Positions 1 through 5,615 of a stretch of 12,108 bases of DNA are shown piece by piece (position 1 is the stretch's first letter; each line of letters opens with the position of its first letter). The DNA is from Oscillospiraceae bacterium. GTDB taxonomy: Bacteria; Bacillota; Clostridia; Oscillospirales; QAMX01. The notes beneath the pieces are model-generated. The model did no database searches. It saw only the letters and a list, made by a program, of their open reading frames with translations, and was not told the origin of the DNA. The translations under genes were made by a program, and so were the position numbers. The stretch spans positions 1-12,108 of the forward strand of contig CACYBP010000250.1 of assembly GCA_902772625.1 (NCBI GenBank), given 5' to 3'.

Positions 1-1989
1 AAGATCGTCACGGCGAAGACCGCGGGCTTCTGCTATGGCGTGGACCGGGCGGTGAAGATGGCCGAAAAGGCCGCGGAGGCCGGGCCGATCTTCACCCTGG
101 GAGATCTGGTACACAACAAGAGAGTGGTGGCCTCCCTCCGGGAAAAGGGCGTGACGGCGGTCTCCTCGCCCGGGGAGATCCCCGACGGCGCGCGGGTCCT
201 GATCCGGGCGCACGGAGAGCCTCCGGCGGTTTTCGAAAGGCTTCGCGCGAAAAATTGCCAGATTGTCAACGCCACCTGCCCCTCGGTGGAAAAGATCCAC
301 CGGATCGTCGCAGAAGAGAGCAAAAAAGGAAGAATTCCGGTGATCGTGGGCCAAAAAGACCATCCGGAAGTGCTGGGAATCGCCGGAGAGGCCCCCAATT
401 CGGTGATCGTCTCCCCGGGCGACGAAGAAGAGGTCGAAAAGCTGCGGGGCCGGGAGATCTCGGTGGTGGAGCAGACCACCTCGGATCTCGTGCTTTTTCG
501 GGAATTTACAAAAATTTTCGAAAAGTACTGTACAAACGCGGAAATTTTTGATACAATATGTTTTGCTACTGAAAAAAGACAGAAGGAAGCAGCAGACCTG
601 GCCGGGGAAACCGACGCCGTGATCGTGATCGGAGACGCGCACAGCGCCAACACGCGAAAGCTCGCGGAGGTCGCCGCCAGGACCGGCAAACCCGTTTACC
701 GCATCGAATCGGCAGACGACATACGCGCTACTCTTCCCCAAAACCTTTTTACGGATTGCGAAAAAATTGGGATCACGGCCGGAGCCAGTGTGCCGGAGTC
801 CGTGATCGAGGAGGTCGTACAAATCATGAGTGAAGAACTCAAGAACTCCGTCCCGGAGGAAGAATCCTTTGCGGATATGCTGGAGAACTCCATCAAGACC
901 TTACATACAGGGGAAAGGGTAACCGGTATTGTCACCAACATCACCGGTACTGAGGTCCAGGTGGACCTCGGCACCAAGCACGCCGGCTTCATTCCGCTTA
1001 CCGAGCTTTCCGACGTTCCGGGCGTGAAGCCTGAGGACATCCTGAAGGTCGGCGACGAGATCGAAGTTTTCGTCGGAAAAGTCAGCGACGCCGAAGGCAC
1101 CGTCATGCTCTCCAAGAAGAGAGTCGACGCCCTGAAGGCCTGGGACAGCCTGGAGGAGGCCGTGGAGAACAAGGCCATCCTGGAAGGCACCGTCGTGGAA
1201 GACAACAAGGGCGGCGTCATCGTCAATGCCGGCGGCGTGCAGATCTTCGTGCCCGCCTCCCTCACCGGACTTCCGAAGGACGCTCCCATGTCGGATCTTC
1301 TCAAGAAGAAGGTCAAGGTTTCCATCATCGAGGTCAACCGTCAGCGCCGCCGCGTCAAGGGCTCCATCCGCGCCGCGGAATATGCCGAGCGCCGCGCGAA
1401 GGCGGAAGAGATCTGGGCCAACATCGAGGTCGGCAAGAGATACAAGGGCACCGTCAAGTCCCTGACCTCTTACGGCGCGTTCGTGGATATCGGCGGCGTG
1501 GACGGCATGGTCCACATCACCGAGCTCTCCTGGTCCCGCATCAAGAATCCCGCCGAGGTCGTTTCGGTGGGCGATGAGATCGAGGTTTACGTCATCGGCT
1601 TCGATCCCGAAAAGAAAAAGATCTCCCTCGGATACAAGGATCGCAGCCTGGATCCCTGGAAGGTCTTCCGGGACACCTACGACGTGGGTGACGTGGCCAA
1701 CGTCCGCATCGTCAAGAACATGCCCTTTGGCGCTTTCGCCGAGATCGTTCCGGGCGTGGACGGCCTGATCCACATCTCGCAGATCGCCGACCGCCGGATC
1801 GCCCGTCCCGAGGACGTGGTTTCCGAAGGCATGCACGTCAACGTCAAGATCATCGAGATCGACGACGAAAAGAAGAAGGTTTCGCTCTCCATGCGTCAGG
1901 CCGACAATTCCGCCCTCTACGCCGGGGAGGATGAGGCTGAGGCCGAGACCGAAGAAGCTCCCGCTGAGGAAGCTCCGGTCGAAGAGTAA
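1..1989 (+). CDS. ispH: IspH–ribosomal protein S1 fusion (4-hydroxy-3-methylbut-2-enyl diphosphate reductase + S1), 5' end cut by window
   Basis: The reading frame is open from base 1 to a TAA at 1987 (662 residues visible). Residues 1 to about 275 are IspH, the [4Fe-4S] enzyme of the last step of the MEP isoprenoid pathway, which converts HMBPP to IPP and DMAPP. Visible hallmarks are the three cluster cysteines C11 (AGFCYGV), C93 (NATCPSV) and C187 (DTICFAT), H38, the HPEV motif with H121 and E123, QTT at 158–160, SAN at 215–217 and S263. Residues of about 303–633 hold four S1 RNA-binding repeats, followed by an acidic Glu/Ala tail as in many S1 proteins. C11 is C12 in E. coli IspH and the frame begins KIVTAKTAGFC, so probably only the start codon is missing. 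This fusion is known in Clostridia. In a stand-alone copy the two halves would be ispH and rpsA. A terminator follows directly. Confidence 0.96.
   Translation, partial: KIVTAKTAGFCYGVDRAVKMAEKAAEAGPIFTLGDLVHNKRVVASLREKGVTAVSSPGEIPDGARVLIRAHGEPPAVFERLRAKNCQIVNATCPSVEKIHRIVAEESKKGRIPVIVGQKDHPEVLGIAGEAPNSVIVSPGDEEEVEKLRGREISVVEQTTSDLVLFREFTKIFEKYCTNAEIFDTICFATEKRQKEAADLAGETDAVIVIGDAHSANTRKLAEVAARTGKPVYRIESADDIRATLPQNLFTDCEKIGITAGASVPESVIEEVVQIMSEELKNSVPEEESFADMLENSIKTLHTGERVTGIVTNITGTEVQVDLGTKHAGFIPLTELSDVPGVKPEDILKVGDEIEVFVGKVSDAEGTVMLSKKRVDALKAWDSLEEAVENKAILEGTVVEDNKGGVIVNAGGVQIFVPASLTGLPKDAPMSDLLKKKVKVSIIEVNRQRRRVKGSIRAAEYAERRAKAEEIWANIEVGKRYKGTVKSLTSYGAFVDIGGVDGMVHITELSWSRIKNPAEVVSVGDEIEVYVIGFDPEKKKISLGYKDRSLDPWKVFRDTYDVGDVANVRIVKNMPFGAFAEIVPGVDGLIHISQIADRRIARPEDVVSEGMHVNVKIIEIDDEKKKVSLSMRQADNSALYAGEDEAEAETEEAPAEEAPVEE
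529..557 (+). promoter_or_regulatory. Possible internal promoter inside the IspH half
   Basis: In a conspicuously AT-rich island (about 485–585) of an otherwise GC-rich gene there is an extended -10 element, TG at 549–550 followed by TACAAT at 552–557. Seventeen bases upstream is TGTACA at 529–534, which matches TTGACA at four of six positions. Transcription would start near 564 and could feed the S1 half. The amino acids here (the DTICFAT cluster-ligand motif) constrain the DNA, so the match may be accidental. Confidence 0.28.
808..828 (+). promoter_or_regulatory. Internal ribosome binding site and ATG at the IspH/S1 boundary
   Basis: GAGGAGGT at 808–815 is an excellent Shine-Dalgarno sequence lying ten bases before an in-frame ATG at 826. 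The ATG falls exactly at the domain junction: the residues after it, MSEELKNSVPEEESFADML, read like the natural N-terminus of a stand-alone S1 protein. The site could allow separate S1 synthesis from the fused mRNA, or be a relic of the time before fusion. The Shine-Dalgarno-like bases also encode Glu-Glu-Val, so chance is possible. Confidence 0.4.
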
Positions 1990-2004
1990 TCTCCTGAAAC
2001 GAAC

Positions 2005-2040
2005 AAAAGCGCCGCGCGAAGAATCGCGCGGCGCTTTTTC
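2005..2040 (+). terminator. Intrinsic terminator after ispH–rpsA
   Basis: An uninterrupted 11-base-pair GC-rich stem (2009–2019 with 2024–2034) has the four-base loop AGAA and is followed by TTTTT. The four A bases before the stem extend the pairing into the T run. It lies 19 bases after the stop codon and ends the fusion-gene transcript. Confidence 0.94.
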
Positions 2041-2121
2041 TTCTGTGCCGGGAAGCCCTTCGCTTTCTCCGGCGCCGTCCCTCCGTACCGCGGATTTTCC
2101 CGTCGAACCGCTTTTTGGCGC

Positions 2122-2150
2122 TTTTCAGAGGCGCGGGAAGGTGCTATAAT
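2122..2150 (+). promoter_or_regulatory. Promoter of the URO-D-family gene (extended -10)
   Basis: TATAAT at 2145–2150 is preceded by TGC (2142–2144), making a full extended -10 element. The -35 candidate TTTTCA at 2122–2127 matches TTGACA at four of six positions with a 17-base spacer. Transcription should begin near 2157, giving an untranslated leader of about 110 bases. The stretch between the preceding terminator and this promoter (2041–2121) shows nothing else I can support. Confidence 0.75.
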
Positions 2151-2156
2151 GAAGGC

Positions 2157-2252
2157 GGCAAAAAGGCCCCGTGAAAAAGCGTGCGCTCACCGCAGGCGGG
2201 AGCATACGCGGCCGGGGCCGCACAGAGGGGCTTATTTCTGACATTTCTTCGG
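2157..2252 (+). promoter_or_regulatory. Structured 5' leader of unknown class
   Basis: The leader folds into a long hairpin. The outer helix is GGCCCCG (2165–2171) with CGGGGCC (2213–2219). An inner arm pairs GCGT (2179–2182) with ACGC (2206–2209), GCTC (2185–2188) with GAGC (2200–2203) and CCG (2190–2192) with CGG (2197–2199), closing on CAGG. An A-rich asymmetric loop (2173–2178) separates the helices. GCCCC at 2166–2170 can instead pair with GGGGC at 2227–2231, so two exclusive states are possible. I recognise no known riboswitch consensus and there is no T-box or cobalamin-box motif. It may be a cis-regulatory RNA or simply GC-rich sequence that folds well. Confidence 0.32.
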
Positions 2253-2265
2253 GGAGGCTTTGACC

Positions 2266-3309
2266 GTGAAGTCCAATCGCTATCGCGCGATCTTCTTTGA
2301 GAAACCCGATATCATTCCCATGACCTTCCATATCAACGACGCCTGCTGGCACCACTATCCGCAGGAATGGCTTGTGGAGCAGATCCTGGCGCACCCGCTG
2401 CTCTTTCCGGGCTACGTGCCGCCCAAACTGCCCTACACGCCGAACTATATCCTGTGCGCCCGGAAGGACGAGCCTTACGTCGATGACTTCGGCTGCCGCT
2501 GGGAAACGGCGGACGACGGCATCACCGGCACGGTGGTGGGACATCCCCTGGAAGACTGGGCGGATTACGAATCGTATCGCCTCCCCGACCCGGAGCATCA
2601 GACAGGCATCGGGCCGGTGGACTGGGCAGAGGAAAAGAGGCGCATCGACCTGGCCCACGCCCGGGGCGACATGGCGGATGGCAGCCTGCGGCACGGACAC
2701 ACCTTCCTGCAATTATGCGATCTGCGGGGGTATACCAACCTGCTTTTCGACATGGCGGACGAGGAACCGCTCCTCTTTGATCTGATCGAGCGCCTGGAGG
2801 CCTTCAATCACCATATCGTCAGGCGGTACCTGGCCCTGGGGGCGGACATGATCTGTTTCCCCGAGGACCTGGGCATGCAGGTGGGGCCGATGCTCTCCCC
2901 CGAACAGTTCCGGAAGTATATCAAGCCCAGCTACGTGCATATGATGAGATCCTGCAAGGACCAGGGCGTGCCCATACACATGCACTCCGACGGGGACGTC
3001 CGCACGCTGGTGGACGACATCGTGGACAGCGGCGTGGCGGTGATCAACCTGCAGGACCTTGTCAACGGCATAGATTGGATCAAGGCACGGTTCCGGGGCA
3101 AGCTGTGCGTGGATCTGGATATCGACCGGCAGCAGGTGACCGTGAACGGAACGCCCCGGCAGATCGACGAGCTGATCCGAAGCGAGGTGGAGGCGCTCGC
3201 CACGCCGGAGGGCGGCCTGACCATGATCTTCGGGCTGTATCCGGGCACGCCGATGCAAAACGTTACCGCGCTGATGGACGCCATGGAGCGCTATATGCAG
3301 TGGTACTGA
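2266..3309 (+). CDS. Uroporphyrinogen decarboxylase (URO-D) superfamily protein, probably methyltransferase-like, substrate unknown
   Basis: A 347-residue cytoplasmic TIM-barrel protein of the URO-D/MtaA/CmuA superfamily. Features seen are an N-terminal KPDIIP segment, DDFGCRW near residues 74–79, the PEDLG motif at 199–203, the HMHSDGDVR motif at 238–246 and a C-terminal EGGLTMIFGLYPGTPMQNV stretch. True haem-pathway HemE proteins carry a different N-terminal substrate-binding Arg motif that I do not see. Corrinoid methyltransferases bind zinc through a His-x-Cys motif, and here the matching position reads His-x-His (H238, H240). I therefore do not call it hemE; methyl transfer from a methylated compound is only an inference. 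The start is GTG at 2266, because GGGGAGG at 2251–2257 lies eight bases before it; the in-frame TTG at 2260 is only two bases away. It stands alone between its own promoter and terminator. Confidence 0.85.
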   Translation: MKSNRYRAIFFEKPDIIPMTFHINDACWHHYPQEWLVEQILAHPLLFPGYVPPKLPYTPNYILCARKDEPYVDDFGCRWETADDGITGTVVGHPLEDWADYESYRLPDPEHQTGIGPVDWAEEKRRIDLAHARGDMADGSLRHGHTFLQLCDLRGYTNLLFDMADEEPLLFDLIERLEAFNHHIVRRYLALGADMICFPEDLGMQVGPMLSPEQFRKYIKPSYVHMMRSCKDQGVPIHMHSDGDVRTLVDDIVDSGVAVINLQDLVNGIDWIKARFRGKLCVDLDIDRQQVTVNGTPRQIDELIRSEVEALATPEGGLTMIFGLYPGTPMQNVTALMDAMERYMQWY

Positions 3310-3325
3310 GCCGCCGGGAAAGAAG

Positions 3326-3372
3326 AGCCGGAGGGAAAGACCTGAAAAAGGTTTTCCCTCCGGCTTTTTTTC
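3326..3372 (+). terminator. Intrinsic terminator after the URO-D-family gene
   Basis: A 13-base-pair stem, AGCCGGAGGGAAA (3326–3338) with TTTCCCTCCGGCT (3353–3365), is extended by ACC/GGT across one bulged G, has a TGAAAAA loop and is followed by a run of eight T bases. On the minus strand the stem is followed by CTCTTCTTTC, so it may also stop transcripts arriving from the remnant gene on the other strand. Confidence 0.93.
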
Positions 3373-3400
3373 TTTGAAAAGAGCCCGGAAACACGCGGCG

Positions 3401-3802
3401 TTATTTTGCTGTCAGGGTGGCTTCTCCCGATTCGGTGCTCCCGGCGGCGTTGGAGACCACGCACCGGTACCGGCATCCGTCGCTTTCCGTACCGGCGGTG
3501 ACCTCGGCCGTGGCCTTGGTCTTGCCGGTCCAGTCCTTCCACTGGGTGGAGCCCTTGGGCTTATACTGCCACTGGTAAGAGAGAGCGCCGCCGGTGGCGG
3601 TGACCGAGAAAACAGCCTTTTCGCCGATGGAGACCGTGACCGATTGGGGATCCCTGGTGATCACCGGCTTTGTGACCGCGGTGAGGACGGCGGTTTTTGA
3701 GAAGGCGCGGTCGGTGCTGTGGGTGGCGCGGCAGCGAAGCTCCCATCCGTTTCGCGCCGCGGTGGCCTTCAGGGTGAGGGTGGCCGAATCATAGCCCGGG
3801 CA
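3401..3802 (-). pseudogene. C-terminal remnant of an Ig-like-domain surface protein
   Basis: Reading the minus strand, about 133 codons ending in TAA (3401–3403) encode the end of one Ig-like repeat (PGYDSATLTLKATAARNGW, then a LRCRATH strand) and one complete repeat. The complete repeat starts KPVITRDPQSVTVSIGEKA, continues with LSYQWQYKPKG and TQWKDW, and ends YRCVVSNAAGSTESGEATL. Such tandem repeats with YQWQ and YRCVV signatures are common in large secreted or wall-attached clostridial proteins. The frame stays open to an ATG at 3979, but residues upstream of about 3802 look non-coding, carry no signal peptide and are antisense to the perfect promoter and start of the next gene. I read this as the 3' end of a gene whose front was deleted. 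There are no internal stops, so the loss looks recent or the fragment slow to decay. Confidence 0.72.
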
Positions 3803-3848
3803 GTTTTCGGGGCACGGCGCGGAAAACGGTTTTTTCGGGGAACGAAAA

Positions 3849-3860
3849 GAAGCGCGCTTC
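3849..3860. repeat. Perfect 12-base palindrome upstream of the icd-like promoter
   Basis: GAAGCGCGCTTC is perfectly self-complementary, ends 39 bases before the -35 box at 3900 and is flanked by ACGA/TCGT. It sits where an operator could be, but GC-rich DNA yields such palindromes by chance. The rest of 3803–3899 holds nothing else I can support. Confidence 0.2.
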
Positions 3861-3899
3861 GTCAAAAAAGGAAAAGGAGACCCGGCCCCTCTTCCCGCC

Positions 3900-3928
3900 T
3901 TGACAAAAGGGGGGAAGAAAATTATAAT
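3900..3928 (+). promoter_or_regulatory. Perfect sigma-A consensus promoter of the five-gene operon
   Basis: TTGACA at 3900–3905 and TATAAT at 3923–3928 are separated by exactly 17 bases, an exact match to the housekeeping consensus, with an A/T-rich stretch just before the -10. Transcription should start near 3935, giving a leader of about 50 bases before the ATG at 3985. It predicts strong, largely constitutive expression unless a repressor acts. Confidence 0.92.
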
Positions 3929-3984
3929 AGACCCTAAGAAAGGCTCTTTTTGAAACACGCAGCCGGGAAAGGATATCATCGACC

Positions 3985-5136
3985 ATGGAAGAACAAATCA
4001 AAAAAGCGCTGGCCCATTACGAGACAGTCCTGAGAGGACAGATGAAAAGACTGGAAGACATCAAGGCGGAGGGGGATTTCCTGGATTTCGCTTCTCTTCC
4101 CACCCTGCGCATCGGCGTGTGCGGCGGCGACGGCATCGGCCCCAGCATCACCCGCGAGGCGGCGCGTGTCCTTTCTGCGCTTCTGAAGGACGAGATCGCG
4201 GAAGGCAAGGTCGAGCTCGTGCCCATCGACGGCCTGACCATTGAAAACCGCGCGGCGGCCGGAAAGGCGATCCCCGACGACGTGCTGGCCCAGATCAAGA
4301 CCTGCCCGGTGATCCTGAAGGGACCCACCACCACCCCCAAGGCCGGCGATCCCTGGCCCAACATCGAATCGGCCAACGTGGCCATGCGCAAGGCGCTGGA
4401 TCTCTTCGCCAACGTCCGCCCGGTCAAGGTCCCGGACAAGAACATCGACTGGCGCTTCTTCCGTGAAAATACCGAGGGCGGCTACGCGGTGGGCAGCCTG
4501 GGCTCCAACGTGACCCCGGAGCTGGGCGTGGATTTCACCATCGCCACCGACGAGGGCTGCGAGCGGATCTGCCGCCTGGCCTTTGAATACGCCCGCAAGA
4601 ACGGCAGAAGACGTGTCACCTGCGTCACCAAGGCCAACATCATCAAGACCACCGACGGGAAATTCCTGCGCATCTTCTACGATATGGCCAGGGAATACCC
4701 CGAGCTGCAGGCCGACGACTGGTTCATCGACATCATGACCGCGAAGCTGGTGGACGAAAAGCGCCGTACCGATTTCGACGTGTTCGTCCTGCCCAATCTC
4801 TACGGCGATATCATCACCGACGAGGCCGCCGAGTTCCAGGGCGGCGTCGGCACCGCCGGCAGCGCCAATATCGGCAAAAAGTACGCCATGTTCGAGGCGA
4901 TCCACGGCTCGGCCCCCCGCATGGTGGCCGAGGGACGCGATATCTATGCCGATCCCTGCTCGATGCTCCGGGCGACCGTGATGCTTCTGGAGCACATCGG
5001 CCGGACCGCGGAGGCCGGAAGGCTGGCCCGGGCGCTGGATATCTGCTCTTTTGAAGAAAAGAAGCTGACCGTCACCGGCAGATCCGACGGCGCGACCACT
5101 GCGGAATTTGCCGATTACGTCATTTCCAGACTCTGA
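3985..5136 (+). CDS. Isocitrate/isopropylmalate-family dehydrogenase, probably isocitrate dehydrogenase
   Basis: A 383-residue member of the metal-dependent beta-decarboxylating dehydrogenases, which oxidise and decarboxylate a 2-hydroxy acid with NAD(P). Seen: GGDGIGP at 47–53, S129/N131/R135 in SANVAMR, R145 in FANVRPVK, RENTEGGYA at 160–168, K217 in VTKAN, D250, the metal aspartates in LYGDIITDE (D275, D279), GGVGTAGSAN and HGSAP at 307–311. The Ser-x-Asn-Val-Ala-x-Arg pattern is that of isocitrate dehydrogenases (SLNVALR in E. coli), not the IPMDH pattern, so isocitrate is favoured. After HGSAP comes Arg-Met, where NAD enzymes usually have Asp-Ile and NADP enzymes Lys-Tyr; cofactor is left open. 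An N-terminal helical extension of about 38 residues precedes the fold. The ribosome site AAAGGA lies 11 bases before the ATG. First gene of the operon. Confidence 0.88.
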   Translation: MEEQIKKALAHYETVLRGQMKRLEDIKAEGDFLDFASLPTLRIGVCGGDGIGPSITREAARVLSALLKDEIAEGKVELVPIDGLTIENRAAAGKAIPDDVLAQIKTCPVILKGPTTTPKAGDPWPNIESANVAMRKALDLFANVRPVKVPDKNIDWRFFRENTEGGYAVGSLGSNVTPELGVDFTIATDEGCERICRLAFEYARKNGRRRVTCVTKANIIKTTDGKFLRIFYDMAREYPELQADDWFIDIMTAKLVDEKRRTDFDVFVLPNLYGDIITDEAAEFQGGVGTAGSANIGKKYAMFEAIHGSAPRMVAEGRDIYADPCSMLRATVMLLEHIGRTAEAGRLARALDICSFEEKKLTVTGRSDGATTAEFADYVISRL

Positions 5137-5141
5137 AGACC

Positions 5142-5615
5142 GTGTACGAAGAAAGATTCATGCGCCGCGCCCTGGCTCTCGCCGAGGAGGCGGGAAAGCG
5201 CGGCGAGGTGCCGGTGGGATGCGTGATCGTCCGGGAGGGAAAGATCCTGGGCGAAGGCTCCAACCGCCGGGAGGAGGGCTACGCAGCCGGGCACGCTGAG
5301 ATCGAGGCCATCACCATGGCCAACCGCGCCCTCGGCGCGTGGCGGCTTGCGGACGCCGAACTGTACGTGACCCTGGAGCCCTGTCCCATGTGCGCCGGGG
5401 CCATCGTCGCCGCCCGTATCCCAAAGATCTGGTTCGGCGCCTACGACCCAAAGGCCGGGGCCTGCGTCAGCGTGATGGATCTCTTCTCCTATCCTCTGAA
5501 TCACAAACCCGCCGTCAGCGGCGGACATCTGGAGGAGGAATGCGCCGGATTGCTTCGGCGCTTCTTCCTTTCCAAACGACAGACCGAGAAAGGCGATGGC
5601 CATGATGGACTCTGA
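5142..5615 (+). CDS. tadA: tRNA-specific adenosine deaminase TadA
   Basis: A 157-residue zinc cytidine-deaminase-fold enzyme that converts A34 to inosine in the tRNA anticodon wobble position (tRNA-Arg-ACG in bacteria). The zinc and catalytic motifs are intact: HAEIEAI with H51 and proton-shuttling E53, and PCPMCAGAI with C81 and C84. VPVGCVIV, GSNRRE and the GAYDPKAGACVSVMDL stretch also fit TadA. The residue before HAE is Gly. I chose GTG at 5142 because the residues YEERFMRRALALAEEA match the usual TadA N-terminus; ATG at 5160 is an alternative and neither has a strong ribosome site. The gene begins five bases after the dehydrogenase stop, so translation may be coupled, and its end overlaps the next gene. 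Confidence 0.95.
   Translation: MYEERFMRRALALAEEAGKRGEVPVGCVIVREGKILGEGSNRREEGYAAGHAEIEAITMANRALGAWRLADAELYVTLEPCPMCAGAIVAARIPKIWFGAYDPKAGACVSVMDLFSYPLNHKPAVSGGHLEEECAGLLRRFFLSKRQTEKGDGHDGL

Noticed and set aside
2165..2231. Known riboswitch (cobalamin, SAM, T-box) in the URO-D leader
   Set aside because: The leader is too short for a cobalamin riboswitch, I see no B12-box or T-box motif and no SAM-type core; only unclassified pairing remains.
2266..3309. hemE (haem biosynthesis uroporphyrinogen decarboxylase)
   Set aside because: The N-terminal HemE substrate-binding Arg motif is not visible, motifs match the methyltransferase-like branch better, and no haem genes are adjacent.
3803..3979. 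Extension of the Ig-like frame to an ATG at 3979 as a full 192-residue gene
   Set aside because: The extra residues have no Ig-like pattern or signal peptide and are antisense to the perfect promoter, leader and start region of the dehydrogenase gene.
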